A DNA stretch of 64,000 bases from Longimicrobiales bacterium (GCA_028278645.1 JANQDZ010000057.1:1-64000); one strand, 5' to 3'; positions 34,106 through 43,964 are shown, counted from the stretch's first letter. Numbers and translations are program-made. Notes: generated by a model not told the origin, from the sequence alone.

Positions 34106-34540
34106 CTAAACCAGATTCAGGATGCGGCCCAACCAGGCGATACTTACCGTGGCCGCCAACATGGATCCCAGGGTCACCAGCACCCCCTGCCGGTCAAAGT
34201 GGTGGGCGATGAGGCCGGGGATCACCCAACCAATGACGGTGAATTCCAGAGAGAGGGGAAAGAGCGTGGGGAAGAAGGTCCTCCAGAGGACGGCCCATAT
34301 TCCGCCAGCCAGGATCAGGAAGACGAACCGGCGGCGGCCAAAGAGGATGAGCCAACGGCTCACCACCAAAAAGACGAGGTAGGTCAGGAGGGCCGCAACC
34401 AGGGTCCCGACAATCCGCGCCGGATCGGCCACAAAAAGGACCAGGTAGCTTGGTACGATGATCCCCCCCGGGTAAACACCGGTGAGGCCGATGATGGCCA
34501 AAGAGATCAGAAGACCTACAAATGGCAGCTCAAATCCCAT
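34106..34540 (-). CDS. pgsC: PgsC/CapC, poly-gamma-glutamate synthase membrane subunit
   Basis: A 144-residue integral membrane protein with about four to five hydrophobic segments and the CapC hallmark near the N-terminus: LTGVYPGGIIVPSYLVLFV, followed by SRWLILFGRRRFVFLILAGG and GWVIPGLIAHHFDRQGVLVT. CapC/PgsC works with CapB/PgsB to polymerise glutamate at the membrane. The ATG at 34540 lies within the 3-prime end of pgsB (11-nt overlap), so the two are translationally coupled; the frame further upstream is out of family. Length matches the family (about 150). Confidence 0.9.
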   Translation of the reverse strand: MGFELPFVGLLISLAIIGLTGVYPGGIIVPSYLVLFVADPARIVGTLVAALLTYLVFLVVSRWLILFGRRRFVFLILAGGIWAVLWRTFFPTLFPLSLEFTVIGWVIPGLIAHHFDRQGVLVTLGSMLAATVSIAWLGRILNLV

Positions 34541-35774
34541 GGGGCTTCCCAACCTTCTGCCAATGGTCCACCATGGTCCGACCCAGCCCTTCCATATTCC
34601 CGAAACCGAATAGCACACGACCGCCCGATGGCGGGAGGTTGTTCTCGTTTGACGGAGTCTCACCCATCAGCTGAGCCATGATGTCCTTCGGCGGACCGGG
34701 GCGGAGAATCTGAATGTCCCTTGCCTGGGTGGTGTGCCTGAGGGCGTGCCGGACGGCATGGGCATGGCCGCCGGATATAAAAAGGCGCCCGAACCCCGAG
34801 AGAGCTCCTTCCCGGAGAGCCTCCACCCACTGGAGACTCCGGTCGCCCCGGTCATTTCGAAGGGAGAGGAGGCCCACGCAACCACGGGGTACCACACCAC
34901 GGTCGGCTACGGTTCGCCGGTAGATCCTGAGGGTGGACTCAGGGTCGTTGGCCGCAAAGGCGCTGACCAACACCCACTCGGGCGAGGAGGCCTTTTGGTC
35001 CCTGCTTCCATCGCCCTCCCCCCCACTCGGGGAAAACGACCAACACCGGAGAGCACCCACGTCGTCCTGAGTCTTTTTCAAACCCCTCTCGATCACCTCA
35101 TCCGCCACCCCCAGATGTCGGGCGGCGGCCCAAACCAGATCGAGGTTCGAAGCGAACTCGCCCCAGCTCTCGGGCGGCATACTCTCCCCCGATGAGACCT
35201 TCACCACGTCCCCTCCCCCTCCCGAAACCCGGGTCTGGAAGGCCTGGGTCCACTCTGTTTCCGGGACCAATGCCGTGGCCCCGGCCGGTACATCCAGGGC
35301 CAGGACCGAGGCTACCTCTTCCCTGGAGTTCCCCTGAGCCTCCACGTGGTCCACCCGGAAGTTCGTGACCAAGACCAGGGACGGCCGGAGGATCTCCTGC
35401 ACCTCGACCCGGTGGTTTTCCCGGTGGAGGCTCATGACTTCGGCCAACACCACGTCGGCACCCGCCCTGGCCGCCCGTCTCAAAAGTCCTTTCTGCTCGA
35501 TGATGGATGGGAAACCGAGCCGGTGGATCTCCTGAACTGTTCCGTCCGGGAGTAGATAGGCTGGCTCCGAGCCGGTGGTCTTGGCCATGACCTTCCGGCC
35601 GTCCTCCTTGAGGACAGCAGCCAGGCGCCGAGTCACCGTGGTCTTACCACGCGTCCCGGTGACGGCGACGTGGAGAGGAACGGCTTCCCGGTCCCGGTCC
35701 AGAACGACCCTCTCCACCACGAGATAGGCCACCCAGACCAACACCAGAATGCCGAGAAGCAGATGCGGTTCCAT
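34530..35774 (-). CDS. pgsB: PgsB/CapB, poly-gamma-glutamate synthase ATP-grasp/Mur-ligase-like subunit
   Basis: A 414-residue ligase related to Mur ligases. A short N-terminal membrane helix (about 3-25) is followed by the Walker A of the family, AVTGTRGKTTVTRRLA (Lys near residue 44), then TTGSEPAYLLPDG, VLAEVMSLHRENHRVE and SLVLVTNFRVDHVEAQG, all seen in CapB. It activates the growing chain gamma-carboxyl with ATP. The first Met of the open frame (35816) is less likely than 35774, because the family N-terminus starts with the membrane helix. It overlaps pgsC by 11 nt. It may be cotranscribed with the aminotransferase 69 nt upstream. Confidence 0.92.
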   Translation of the reverse strand: MEPHLLLGILVLVWVAYLVVERVVLDRDREAVPLHVAVTGTRGKTTVTRRLAAVLKEDGRKVMAKTTGSEPAYLLPDGTVQEIHRLGFPSIIEQKGLLRRAARAGADVVLAEVMSLHRENHRVEVQEILRPSLVLVTNFRVDHVEAQGNSREEVASVLALDVPAGATALVPETEWTQAFQTRVSGGGGDVVKVSSGESMPPESWGEFASNLDLVWAAARHLGVADEVIERGLKKTQDDVGALRCWSFSPSGGEGDGSRDQKASSPEWVLVSAFAANDPESTLRIYRRTVADRGVVPRGCVGLLSLRNDRGDRSLQWVEALREGALSGFGRLFISGGHAHAVRHALRHTTQARDIQILRPGPPKDIMAQLMGETPSNENNLPPSGGRVLFGFGNMEGLGRTMVDHWQKVGKPHGI

Positions 35775-35842
35775 ACGTCCAAAGGCAATGGGGCCGATCC
35801 AACCGGGGCAACCCATCCGGGCCGACCTCTTCCCTCTCTCTG

Positions 35843-36943
35843 CTACGCTCCCAGAATCTCTCGCAGGGCCGCCAACAGGTAATGCACGTTCCTTTCTGTG
35901 GCGCTGTACCCCATGAGCCCGATCCTCCAGGCCTTCCCTTTCAAGGGCCCGAACCCGCCCACGATCTCGATCCCAAAATCGTTCAGAAGACGACCGCGAA
36001 CGTCAGCGTCGTCCGCACCGTCTGGGATCATGACACAGGTGAGCATGGAAAGGCGGTTTTCAGGGTCCCCAAAGAGCTCCAGGCCCAGATCGGTCAAACC
36101 GTTCTTTAGGAGATCTCCGGCTTCTTTGTGCCGGGCTACCCGATTCTCCAAGCCCTCCTCCTGAATGATCTCGAGGGCTTCCTTCAAGGCGAAGACCATG
36201 GGGCCCGGGGCGGTATGGTGGTATACCCGGTCGGCGAACCAGTATTTCTTGATCAACATCAGGTCCAAATACCAGGTATCCACCGCATTGGATCGTGCCT
36301 GGAGTACTTCCTGCGCACGATCGTTCAGCGTAATGCAGGAGATCCCGGCGGGCCCGCCGATACACTTCTGGCCGCCGCTGTAGCAGATGTCGATGAGGAG
36401 ATCGCCGACGGGGATATCTGCTCCGCCCAGAGAACAAACGGTATCCACCAGGAACAGCTTCCCACGATCCCTCACCAGCTTCCCGATCTCAGCCAAGGGC
36501 TGGCCAATGCCCGAAGAGGTTTCGCCGTGGACGACGGCCACCATCTTGGCGTTGGGGTGGTCGTCCAGGGCCTGCCCGATCTGATCGGCTCCAATCACCT
36601 GCCCGAATCCCACCTCCACCTTTATCGCCGTCCCACCGTGTCGCTCCACGATTTCGGCCATCCTCTGCCCGAAAAAGCCGTGAATCCCCACGATGACTTC
36701 ATCGCCGGGTTCCACCACGTTGCAGATGGCCGCTTCCATGGCCGCCATCCCCGTACCGGGCAGGGTGACGGTCAGCTCGTTCTGGGTCTGGAAGAGGTAC
36801 CGTAGACGGCTCATGGTCTCGTCCATGGCGTCCAGAAAAACCGGATCCAGGTATCCGAGAATGGGGCTGATCATGGCTTGGAAAACCCTGGGGTGAACGT
36901 TGCTCGGTCCAGGGCCAAGCAAAACACGCGGTTCGTGAGACAC
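35843..36943 (-). CDS. Class V PLP aminotransferase (serine/alanine-glyoxylate type)
   Basis: A 366-residue fold-type I PLP enzyme. Family features: LLGPGPSNVHPRVFQAM at the N-terminus, TLPGTGMAAMEAAICNVVEP (phosphate region), VVHGETSSGIGQPLAEIG, LFLVDTVCSLGGADIPV and SGGQKCIGGPAGISCI, where Lys193 should bind PLP. The C-terminus RIGLMGYSATERNVHYLL is typical of alanine-glyoxylate or serine-pyruvate aminotransferases. It would interconvert glyoxylate/glycine or pyruvate/alanine with serine or alanine. GTG start at 36943 with AAGGAGG close upstream. It lies upstream of pgsB on the same strand with a 69-nt gap. Confidence 0.9.
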   Translation of the reverse strand: MSHEPRVLLGPGPSNVHPRVFQAMISPILGYLDPVFLDAMDETMSRLRYLFQTQNELTVTLPGTGMAAMEAAICNVVEPGDEVIVGIHGFFGQRMAEIVERHGGTAIKVEVGFGQVIGADQIGQALDDHPNAKMVAVVHGETSSGIGQPLAEIGKLVRDRGKLFLVDTVCSLGGADIPVGDLLIDICYSGGQKCIGGPAGISCITLNDRAQEVLQARSNAVDTWYLDLMLIKKYWFADRVYHHTAPGPMVFALKEALEIIQEEGLENRVARHKEAGDLLKNGLTDLGLELFGDPENRLSMLTCVMIPDGADDADVRGRLLNDFGIEIVGGFGPLKGKAWRIGLMGYSATERNVHYLLAALREILGA

Positions 36944-37131
36944 GCAGCCTCCTTGTTGGTTCGTTGATGGTCAAGCTCACGGATATTGCCGGGGTGGCCG
37001 GCCCCCGTCAAACCGCCCCGATGGTTACACGTTTGTTTCGATTGTCACGGCTTGGTAGGAGGAGTATTGTGGCGGATGCTTCATTCTCCGGAGATTCCAA
37101 AAATCGGGGAAAACGCAGACAAGAGGGGACG

Positions 37132-38382
37132 ATGCGTACATCATTTCGGATGGTAGCCCCGACGGTCCTGGCGATTCTCAGCCTCCAAGGCCCAGTTGCC
37201 GCCCAAACGCCTACCAGGTCAGAGCCCTACACCCTGAACGACCTGATCAGCATGGCCCGGGAACGGAACCCGGACCTCCTGGCTCTGAGGGCGGAAAGGG
37301 CATCCATGGACGCCGGGCGAAGAGACTCGGGGCGCTTCCATAACCCGGAGTTGGAGTTCGTTACAGGTGAGGGAGACCCCTTCGAGGGAACTGACAAGAA
37401 GACCCTGCGGGAATTCAGCGTCAGCCAGACCATCAACAACCCCATCTCCAGGCATTTCCGGCAAGGGGCTCTGAGCACCCTCGTAGGTGCCGCGGACGAA
37501 GGGGTAAGGTTCGGAGCCTTGGACGTGGACTCCGAGGTCCGACTTCGCTTTTTTGGGGTCCTGTTCCTGCAGGAGAGGCTTCGTTTGGCGAGGCTGAACG
37601 AGGAAGCCTTGGATGAGGTCCGGAGCCTGATCGAAACCCGGGCTCGTGTCGGAGAGGTGAATGAGCTCGAGGCCATACGCCTTCGCGTCGAGCACATGCG
37701 GGCCCTGAATGAAGTCACCGCGACCGAACTCGAGCTCTCCCAAGTCCGGCAACATCTGAACACCTACCTGGGGAATTCCCTGCCTGAGGCCTATGAGCTG
37801 GACGGAGAATTGACATCCGACCTGATCGTTCCAGGGTTCGATGAGCTGAAGGAGAACCTACTCCCACAGCATCCGCTCCTGGGGCAGGCCTCGATGCGGC
37901 GTGAAGCGGCACGCCAAAACCTGAAAGCCGCCCAATATCAATGGATCCCCGACCCGGTCGTATCTGCTACCTCGGCCAAGGAGATCGACGGGGAAATCTT
38001 CAAGTGGGGTTTCGGGTTCGAACTCCCGCTTTGGAACCAATCCCGGGCGGCAGTGGAGAGGGAGAGGCAAACCCTACGCCAAACCCAGCACCAGGAAGAA
38101 GGCCTTCTCTTGGAACTGGAGGCCCAACTCCTGATTCACCACAACCACCTCCTCGTGGGACGGCAAACCCTACAACTCTTTCAGGAGGGACTCCTGGAAG
38201 AGGCCGAGATGAGCATGGAGATCGCCGAAACAAGCTACAGGGAGGGAGAGATCTCCCTGGTGGAATACCTGGATGCCAGACGGACGTTTCAATCCATTCA
38301 ACTCGAATACCAACAGGCGCTCTACGACTGGAACCGGGAGCTGGCAGAGCTTAACCGGGCCGTTGGAGGGGGGATCTTGTGA
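37132..38382 (+). CDS. TolC-family outer membrane efflux protein (CzcC-like)
   Basis: A 416-residue outer membrane factor: signal peptide about 1-25, then the two long-helix repeats of the OEP family (YTLNDLISMARERNPDLLAL; RAERASMDAGRRDSGRFHNP; and the second half starting QHPLLGQASMRREAARQNLK, ending SLVEYLDARRTFQSIQLEYQ). Its order TolC-adaptor-RND permease matches HME-type pumps such as Czc/Cus. ATG at 37132 is chosen on the signal peptide; GAGGGGAC precedes it. Its stop overlaps the adaptor start by 4 nt. Confidence 0.88.
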   Translation: MRTSFRMVAPTVLAILSLQGPVAAQTPTRSEPYTLNDLISMARERNPDLLALRAERASMDAGRRDSGRFHNPELEFVTGEGDPFEGTDKKTLREFSVSQTINNPISRHFRQGALSTLVGAADEGVRFGALDVDSEVRLRFFGVLFLQERLRLARLNEEALDEVRSLIETRARVGEVNELEAIRLRVEHMRALNEVTATELELSQVRQHLNTYLGNSLPEAYELDGELTSDLIVPGFDELKENLLPQHPLLGQASMRREAARQNLKAAQYQWIPDPVVSATSAKEIDGEIFKWGFGFELPLWNQSRAAVERERQTLRQTQHQEEGLLLELEAQLLIHHNHLLVGRQTLQLFQEGLLEEAEMSMEIAETSYREGEISLVEYLDARRTFQSIQLEYQQALYDWNRELAELNRAVGGGIL

Positions 38383-39635
38383 GGAATATTCCAGTGAAAC
38401 CTGACCAGTGTGCGGGACGCACGATCCCGACGGCCCTCCTTGTGGGGGCCCTCTTCCTCCCGACCTGGGGGTGTGCGGGGCCAGATGACGGAGCCGGTGA
38501 CGCAGCGGCCGCCGCAGAACCCACCGACGAGCTCCACCTGGAGTCGCAGCAGATCCAAAACTGGGGGGTGAGGGTGGGACCCGTTGGACGGACGAGCATC
38601 TCGGCCGAGTTCACTCTTCCAGGGGCCCTCTCCCTGAACGAGAACCGGACAGCGTACATCGCGCCCCTGGTGGAGGGCCAGATCTCAGGAGTCCGGGTCG
38701 ACCTGGGAAGCAGAGTCCGGGCCGGGCAGGTCCTGGCCACCATGAATTCGCCTGAGTTCACCCGAGCCCAGACCGACTTCATCCAAGCCTTCGCCCAGGC
38801 CGAGTTGAGCCGGAAGGACTTCGAGCGAGCCGAAACCCTCCGTGATGCCCGCGCCATCGAAGAGCGCGAGTTCCTGAGGAGGCAAGCGGTGTACGAGCAG
38901 CACCTGGCCGCCCGTAGGGCCGCAGAGGTGGTCCTACATTCTCTCGGCCTGGGGGAAGAGCAGATGAGGGAGTTGGAAGCGGCGGTGGATGTGTCGGTAC
39001 CACCTCTGGATCACGCAGCGGTTGACTCTCCACTTCCGGTCAAAACACCCATCGGCGGGGTCATCATCGACCGCCACGCGGTCCTAGGCGAACACGCAGA
39101 GGCGGGGCACTCCCTGTTCACGGTTTCTGACCTCTCCTCTTTGTGGGCCCGTCTGGATGCCTACGAGGACCAGATGGCTTTCTTGAACCGGGACGCCGAG
39201 ATCGTGATCCGGACGCCCATCTTCCCGGACCAGGATTTCCCGGGACTGATCACTTTCATCGCCGATCAGGTCGATGACCAGCTCAGAACCGTCCGGGTAA
39301 GGGCCGAGGTCCCGAACCTGGAGGGGACCCTGAAGCCGAACATGTACGTCCAGGGGATCCTCAGGATCCAGTCGGACCTGGAGCGGATGGTGGTCCCCAC
39401 CGACGCGGTCCAACTCCTGGAAGGCCGACACGTGGTCTTCGTGCTCCTGCCGGAGGCCCCCGGGGAAAGCCACATCGTCATCAAGGCCGTGGACGTGGTG
39501 CCGGGAGCGACCCTCTCCGAGGGGCGGATCATCGAATCGGGGCTGAATGGGTCCGAAACCATCGTTACGGTGGGCGCCTTCAACCTGAAGGCGGAGCTCA
39601 CCAAGGGCGCCGGGGGGCACGGCCATGTCCACTAG
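38379..39635 (+). CDS. RND efflux periplasmic adaptor (CzcB/CusB-like)
   Basis: A 418-residue membrane-fusion protein. It is a probable lipoprotein (FLPTWGC, Cys near 32) with barrel-sandwich hybrid and hairpin features: IAPLVEGQISGVRVDLGSRV then RAGQVLATMNSPEFTRAQTD at the start of the coiled hairpin, and PIGGVIIDRHAVLGEHAEAG on the return. The beta-barrel and membrane-proximal domains follow (LWARLDAYEDQMAFLNRD; NMYVQGILRIQSDLERMVVP). A GTG start overlaps the TolC stop. The C-terminus ends in GHGHVH, a His-rich tail that could bind metal. Confidence 0.88.
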   Translation: MRNIPVKPDQCAGRTIPTALLVGALFLPTWGCAGPDDGAGDAAAAAEPTDELHLESQQIQNWGVRVGPVGRTSISAEFTLPGALSLNENRTAYIAPLVEGQISGVRVDLGSRVRAGQVLATMNSPEFTRAQTDFIQAFAQAELSRKDFERAETLRDARAIEEREFLRRQAVYEQHLAARRAAEVVLHSLGLGEEQMRELEAAVDVSVPPLDHAAVDSPLPVKTPIGGVIIDRHAVLGEHAEAGHSLFTVSDLSSLWARLDAYEDQMAFLNRDAEIVIRTPIFPDQDFPGLITFIADQVDDQLRTVRVRAEVPNLEGTLKPNMYVQGILRIQSDLERMVVPTDAVQLLEGRHVVFVLLPEAPGESHIVIKAVDVVPGATLSEGRIIESGLNGSETIVTVGAFNLKAELTKGAGGHGHVH

Positions 39636-39674
39636 CCCCGGCTTCCCTACCTGCGGCCGTCCAGGGGGTCTCCC

Positions 39675-42600
39675 ATGATCGGCCAGGTCATCCGGTTCCT
39701 GGTGCGGCAGCGCCTCCTGGTTGTGGCGGTGGCGGGGATCATCTCGGTGGGCGGGATCGTGGCATACCAGAACCTCATCATCGACGTTTTCCCGGATCCC
39801 TCCCCGGCCCTGGTCCAGGTCTACACCGAAGCCCACGGGCTGGCCCCTCAGGAAGTGGAACAGCTGGTCTCGGTTCCCGTGGAAGCTGCCATGTTCGGCC
39901 TCCCCAACGTGGAACGGATCCGGAGCAGCTCTACGTACGGCCTATCGGTGGTGAACGTCTATTTCGAGGAAGGCACCGACATCTACTGGGCTCGGCAGGC
40001 GTTGGCGCCAAAGCTCCACGAGATCGAAGCCGACCTCCCACCGCAGGTACATGAGCCGTATTTGGGCCCCATCGCCACGGGCCTGGGGATGGTCTACATG
40101 TACTACCTGGAGGGCGAGGGATATTCCGCCATGGAGCTCAGGACCCTCCAGGACTGGTTGATAAAATACGAGCTGAGGTCCGTCCCCCAGGTGTCCCATG
40201 TCCTCACCATCGGCGGCGACGTTCAGCAGTTCCAGGTCCTCGTGGACCCCAACGCCCTGTTGGAATTTGATATCACCCTGGCCGACATCATGGAGAGGAT
40301 CGAGGCCGGGAACCGGAATGCGGCCGCCGGTTTCATCACGCGCGGCCCGGAGGAGTTCATCGTCCGGAGCCTCGGCCTGGTGGAAACGGTGGAAGACCTT
40401 CGGAACATCGTGGTGGCACACCGGGGCGGGACCCCCGTCTTCCTTTCATCCGTGGCACAGGTTGAGCTCCTTCCCGGCATCAAACGCGGTGCAGCTTTGG
40501 CCGACGCCCGGGGGGAGCGGGTGGTTGGGCTGATCTTGAAGCTATTCGGCTCCAATACCGCCAACGTAATCGATCGGGTGGAGCGCCAGGTCGAGGCTGT
40601 GAATGCCAGCCTCCCGGAAGGCGTGGAGATCGTGCCTTTCTACAACCAGGCTGCCTTCGTGAAAGCCTGCTTCCGGACGGTGGCCACGAACCTCGGCCTC
40701 GGTGTGGTCCTGGTCATCGGTGTCCTCTTCCTCTTCATGGGGCACCTGCCGTCGGCTTTCCTCACCATGCTGACCCTCCCCTTCTCTGTCCTTTTTGCCT
40801 TCATCGTGATGGAGAGGGTGGGTCTTGCGGCCGACCTCATGTCGTTCGGTGGGCTGGCCATCGGCATCGGGCTGATCGCGGACGCCGCCATCATCTACGT
40901 GGAGAACACCTACAGGCACATCCAAGGAGGGCTGGACAAGATCTCGGCGCTTGTGAGGAGCGGTGAGGAGGTCACCAGGCCCATCTTTTTCGCTATCATC
41001 ATCATCGTCCTGGTTTTCCTCCCGATTTTCACCCTCCAGGGAACGGAAGGGATCATGTTCCGGCCCATGGGCTTCGCCATTTCGGCGGCCCTGATCGGAT
41101 CGTTGTTTTTCACACTGGTCGTGATCCCCGCACTTGGCTCGATCCTGTTGGGGAGGAAAGCGGAGGAACGAAGAGAAGATCCGGTTCTGATCCGTACCGT
41201 CCGACACCGCTACCTGAAGCTTTTTGAGTGGTGCCGAGCGAGGCGCCGGCGGGTCTTTGTGATCACCGGGGGTGTGCTGGCTCTGGGCCTCATTCTCCTC
41301 CCGTTCATGGGCCGGGAGTATCTGCCCACGCTCAACGAAGGAACCCTTCAACTCCAGGTGACCATGAACGCCAACGTGAGCATGGCCCAGTCCATCGCCC
41401 AGGGCGAGGAGCTGGAACGGCGACTCATGGCCATGCCCGGGGTCACGGGGGTGCTCACAAGAATCGGCCGAGGGGAAACGGGGAGCCACGGCCATTTCGT
41501 CAACGATCTCCACATCCTCATCCAGCTGGACCAGCGGCGTTCGGCCTGGCGATCCATGGATCTGGAGGAGGTCCAGCACGAGATCACCCATGAGCTGGAG
41601 GATATTCCCGGGATCACGGTGAACCTCTCCCAGCCCATCGCCCACAACCTGGACGAGCTCATCACCGGCGCTCGGGCCCAATTGGCAGTCCGGATTTTTG
41701 GTGAAGGCGCCGACACCCTCCAAGACCTCTCCACCCAGATGGAGGAGGTCCTCATGGGAATCGAGGGGGCCGTGGATGTCCAAACGGAGAAATTCACGGG
41801 TCAGAACAACCTGGTAGTCCGCCTGGATCGAGCGGCGCTGGCCCGTCATGGCATGGACATCGATCAGGTGCAGGGCACCGTAGAGGCCGCCATCGGTGGC
41901 GTCATCGTTGGCCAGGTGTACGAGGGCCGGCGGCGGTTCGACATCTTCTTGCGGTTCCAACCCCAATACCGGGCCGATATCGAGCAGATCCACAACCTGC
42001 TGATTCCGCTGCCTGACGGCGGCCGCATCCCGCTGAACCAACTGGCCACGGTTCGGGAGACGGAAGACGCTCGGGTGGTGAATAGGGAGGACAGCCGACG
42101 GTTCAGTACGGTCCAGGCAAACGTGCGAGGCCGTGACATGGGCCGGTTTGTGGAGGAGGCCCAGGCGGCTGTGGCTGAGCAGATCGACCTACCGTCGGGG
42201 TATTCGGTTCGGTGGGGTGGGCAGTTCGAGCTTCAGGAACGGTCCAGGCGGACCTTTATGATCGTGACCCCCCTGACGCTCCTCCTGGTGTCCATCCTTC
42301 TCTACGCCATTTTTGGGTCGTTCGTCGAAGCCGGGGTGATACTCTTGAACATCCCCCTGGCCCTCACGGGAGGCCTGGCAGCCCTCATGCTCTCAGGCCA
42401 ATACATGAGTGTTCCCGCCTCCATCGGATTCATCGCCATCTTCGGGATCGCGTTGGAGGACGGGCTGGTCCTACTCAACACGATTCGAAGCCGGTTCAGG
42501 GGGGGCGACCCGGTCTCCGAGGCGGTTCGGTACGGGGTTACGGCCAAGCTCAGACCCGTTTTGATGACCACCTTCACCACCATCTTCGGCATCTTGCCGC

Positions 42601-42773
42601 TTCTCCTCGCCTCCGGACCCGGAGCCGAGATCCAAAGGCCGTTGGGGACGGTTGTCCTCGGGGGCCTTCTCACCAGTACCATGGTGACCTTGGTAGTCCT
42701 CCCGTTGGTCTACCAGGCCGCTCTAGAGAAAGACCACACGGCCGGAAGGAGGGGCCATTCAACTCCCCATTAG
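39675..42773 (+). CDS. RND efflux permease, heavy-metal (HME) type (CusA/CzcA-like)
   Basis: A 1032-residue RND pump with 12 predicted TM helices and two large periplasmic loops (about 40-330 and 540-860). The TM4 motif AIGLIADAAIIYVEN (about residue 398) resembles the AIG--VDAA----EN signature given for Cu/Ag-type HME pumps, with Ala in place of the Val before the Asp. The first loop contains VFPDPSPALVQVYTEAHGLA (heavy-metal family NH2 end), and the last third includes NIPLALTGGLAALMLSGQYM and DGLVLLNTIRSRF. It exports metal ions using the proton gradient, with the adaptor and TolC genes just upstream. Substrate choice between Cu/Ag and divalent metals is uncertain. Confidence 0.92.
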   Translation: MIGQVIRFLVRQRLLVVAVAGIISVGGIVAYQNLIIDVFPDPSPALVQVYTEAHGLAPQEVEQLVSVPVEAAMFGLPNVERIRSSSTYGLSVVNVYFEEGTDIYWARQALAPKLHEIEADLPPQVHEPYLGPIATGLGMVYMYYLEGEGYSAMELRTLQDWLIKYELRSVPQVSHVLTIGGDVQQFQVLVDPNALLEFDITLADIMERIEAGNRNAAAGFITRGPEEFIVRSLGLVETVEDLRNIVVAHRGGTPVFLSSVAQVELLPGIKRGAALADARGERVVGLILKLFGSNTANVIDRVERQVEAVNASLPEGVEIVPFYNQAAFVKACFRTVATNLGLGVVLVIGVLFLFMGHLPSAFLTMLTLPFSVLFAFIVMERVGLAADLMSFGGLAIGIGLIADAAIIYVENTYRHIQGGLDKISALVRSGEEVTRPIFFAIIIIVLVFLPIFTLQGTEGIMFRPMGFAISAALIGSLFFTLVVIPALGSILLGRKAEERREDPVLIRTVRHRYLKLFEWCRARRRRVFVITGGVLALGLILLPFMGREYLPTLNEGTLQLQVTMNANVSMAQSIAQGEELERRLMAMPGVTGVLTRIGRGETGSHGHFVNDLHILIQLDQRRSAWRSMDLEEVQHEITHELEDIPGITVNLSQPIAHNLDELITGARAQLAVRIFGEGADTLQDLSTQMEEVLMGIEGAVDVQTEKFTGQNNLVVRLDRAALARHGMDIDQVQGTVEAAIGGVIVGQVYEGRRRFDIFLRFQPQYRADIEQIHNLLIPLPDGGRIPLNQLATVRETEDARVVNREDSRRFSTVQANVRGRDMGRFVEEAQAAVAEQIDLPSGYSVRWGGQFELQERSRRTFMIVTPLTLLLVSILLYAIFGSFVEAGVILLNIPLALTGGLAALMLSGQYMSVPASIGFIAIFGIALEDGLVLLNTIRSRFRGGDPVSEAVRYGVTAKLRPVLMTTFTTIFGILPLLLASGPGAEIQRPLGTVVLGGLLTSTMVTLVVLPLVYQAALEKDHTAGRRGHSTPH

Positions 42774-42788
42774 CCCAGGAGTTCCTGC

Positions 42789-43964
42789 GTGATCACTGAT
42801 CCCCTACCGATCTTTCTGATCCTTGCGGCGGTGGTGTTTTTGGCCGTCCAGCTCGAGGTCCGGACCAAGCTGTTCCGATCCCTGGGGGCGGCCCTCACGG
42901 GGATCCTCCTGGGCATGGTCCTCTCCAACACCGGCCTGATCCCCGGCGAATCCCCCACATACGACTTCCTCATGGGGGACGGGGTTTACTTCGGGATCGC
43001 CCTCATCCTCCTCAGTGTCGATCTTCGGTCGGTCCTGCAGGCGGGACCGGGAATGCTGGCGGCCTTCGGAATCGGGGCCGTGGGAACGGTGGTGGGGGCT
43101 ATCACTGGTGGGTTCCTACTGGCCGGGTTGGTGGGGCCGGAGACTTGGAAGCTGGCGGGGCAGTTCGCTGGCACCTACACGGGCGGCGGGGCCAACTTTG
43201 CGGCCGTGGGTCGGGAATTCGACACCAGCCCGGACCTCTTTTCGGCCGCAACGGCGGCTGACGTGATCATTACCGCCGTCTGGATGATGGTTTGTCTTGC
43301 AGTCCCGGTCCTCTTGGGACGGCCGGCGAAGGCAAACCCGGCGGACGCCAGTTCGGACGCTCCTTCCTCCGAGCGGGCCGATGACATCAGCTCCGCCCCG
43401 AAAACCGTCACCCTGGAACAAACCCTGAACAGCTCGGTGAAACCGGTCTTCCTAACCCACGCCGCGGCTCTGGTGCTGGTGGCGGTGGGTTCGGTCTGGG
43501 GGGCCAAGTTCTTGTCCGGGCTCATTCCGATTGTACCGGAGGTCCTCTGGCTCACCACCCTGGTCCTGGTGATGGCTCAGATCCCGGTGATCAAGCAACT
43601 CCCTGGAGCGGCCCTTTTCGGCAACTACATGGTGCTGCTATTCCTGGCGAGCAACGGCGCCCGTTCGGTCGTGGCCAACCTCGTGGCGATGGGTCCCCCG
43701 GTGTTCTACTATGCCATCATCACCGTGGCCCTCCATGGGTTGGTGATCTTCGGGATCGGCCGCTTAGCGAAATTGGATATGGCTACGTTGGCCGTGGCCT
43801 CTCAGGCGAACGTGGGGGGGGCGGCTTCGGCCATCGCCCTCGCCAGCGCCCGAGGCTATCACGACCGTCTTGTTCCGGGAGTGGCCGTCGGTCTGGTCGG
43901 CTACGCCGTCGGCAATTACATCGGGATCGCGGCCGGGGTATTCATGCGGGGCTTTATCGGATAG
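42789..43964 (+). CDS. DUF819 family membrane protein
   Basis: A 391-residue integral membrane protein with about 10-11 TM helices matching DUF819 (YjcL-like). Hallmarks: GDGVYFGIALILLSVDLRSV, LAGQFAGTYTGGGANFAAVG (a glycine-rich loop) and the second repeat ending ATLAVASQANVGGAASAIAL. The internal repeat pattern suggests a transporter of the CPA/BASS-like fold. A hydrophilic loop (about 180-210) separates the two halves. The GTG start at 42789 has CAGGAG upstream. It lies 15 nt after the RND pump, so it may be cotranscribed; the substrate is not known. Confidence 0.85.
   Translation: MITDPLPIFLILAAVVFLAVQLEVRTKLFRSLGAALTGILLGMVLSNTGLIPGESPTYDFLMGDGVYFGIALILLSVDLRSVLQAGPGMLAAFGIGAVGTVVGAITGGFLLAGLVGPETWKLAGQFAGTYTGGGANFAAVGREFDTSPDLFSAATAADVIITAVWMMVCLAVPVLLGRPAKANPADASSDAPSSERADDISSAPKTVTLEQTLNSSVKPVFLTHAAALVLVAVGSVWGAKFLSGLIPIVPEVLWLTTLVLVMAQIPVIKQLPGAALFGNYMVLLFLASNGARSVVANLVAMGPPVFYYAIITVALHGLVIFGIGRLAKLDMATLAVASQANVGGAASAIALASARGYHDRLVPGVAVGLVGYAVGNYIGIAAGVFMRGFIG

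Noticed and set aside
40542-42041. 499-codon minus-strand open frame inside the RND pump gene
   Set aside because: Composition (His, Asp, Gly-rich, no domain) is typical of a shadow of the well-supported RND permease.
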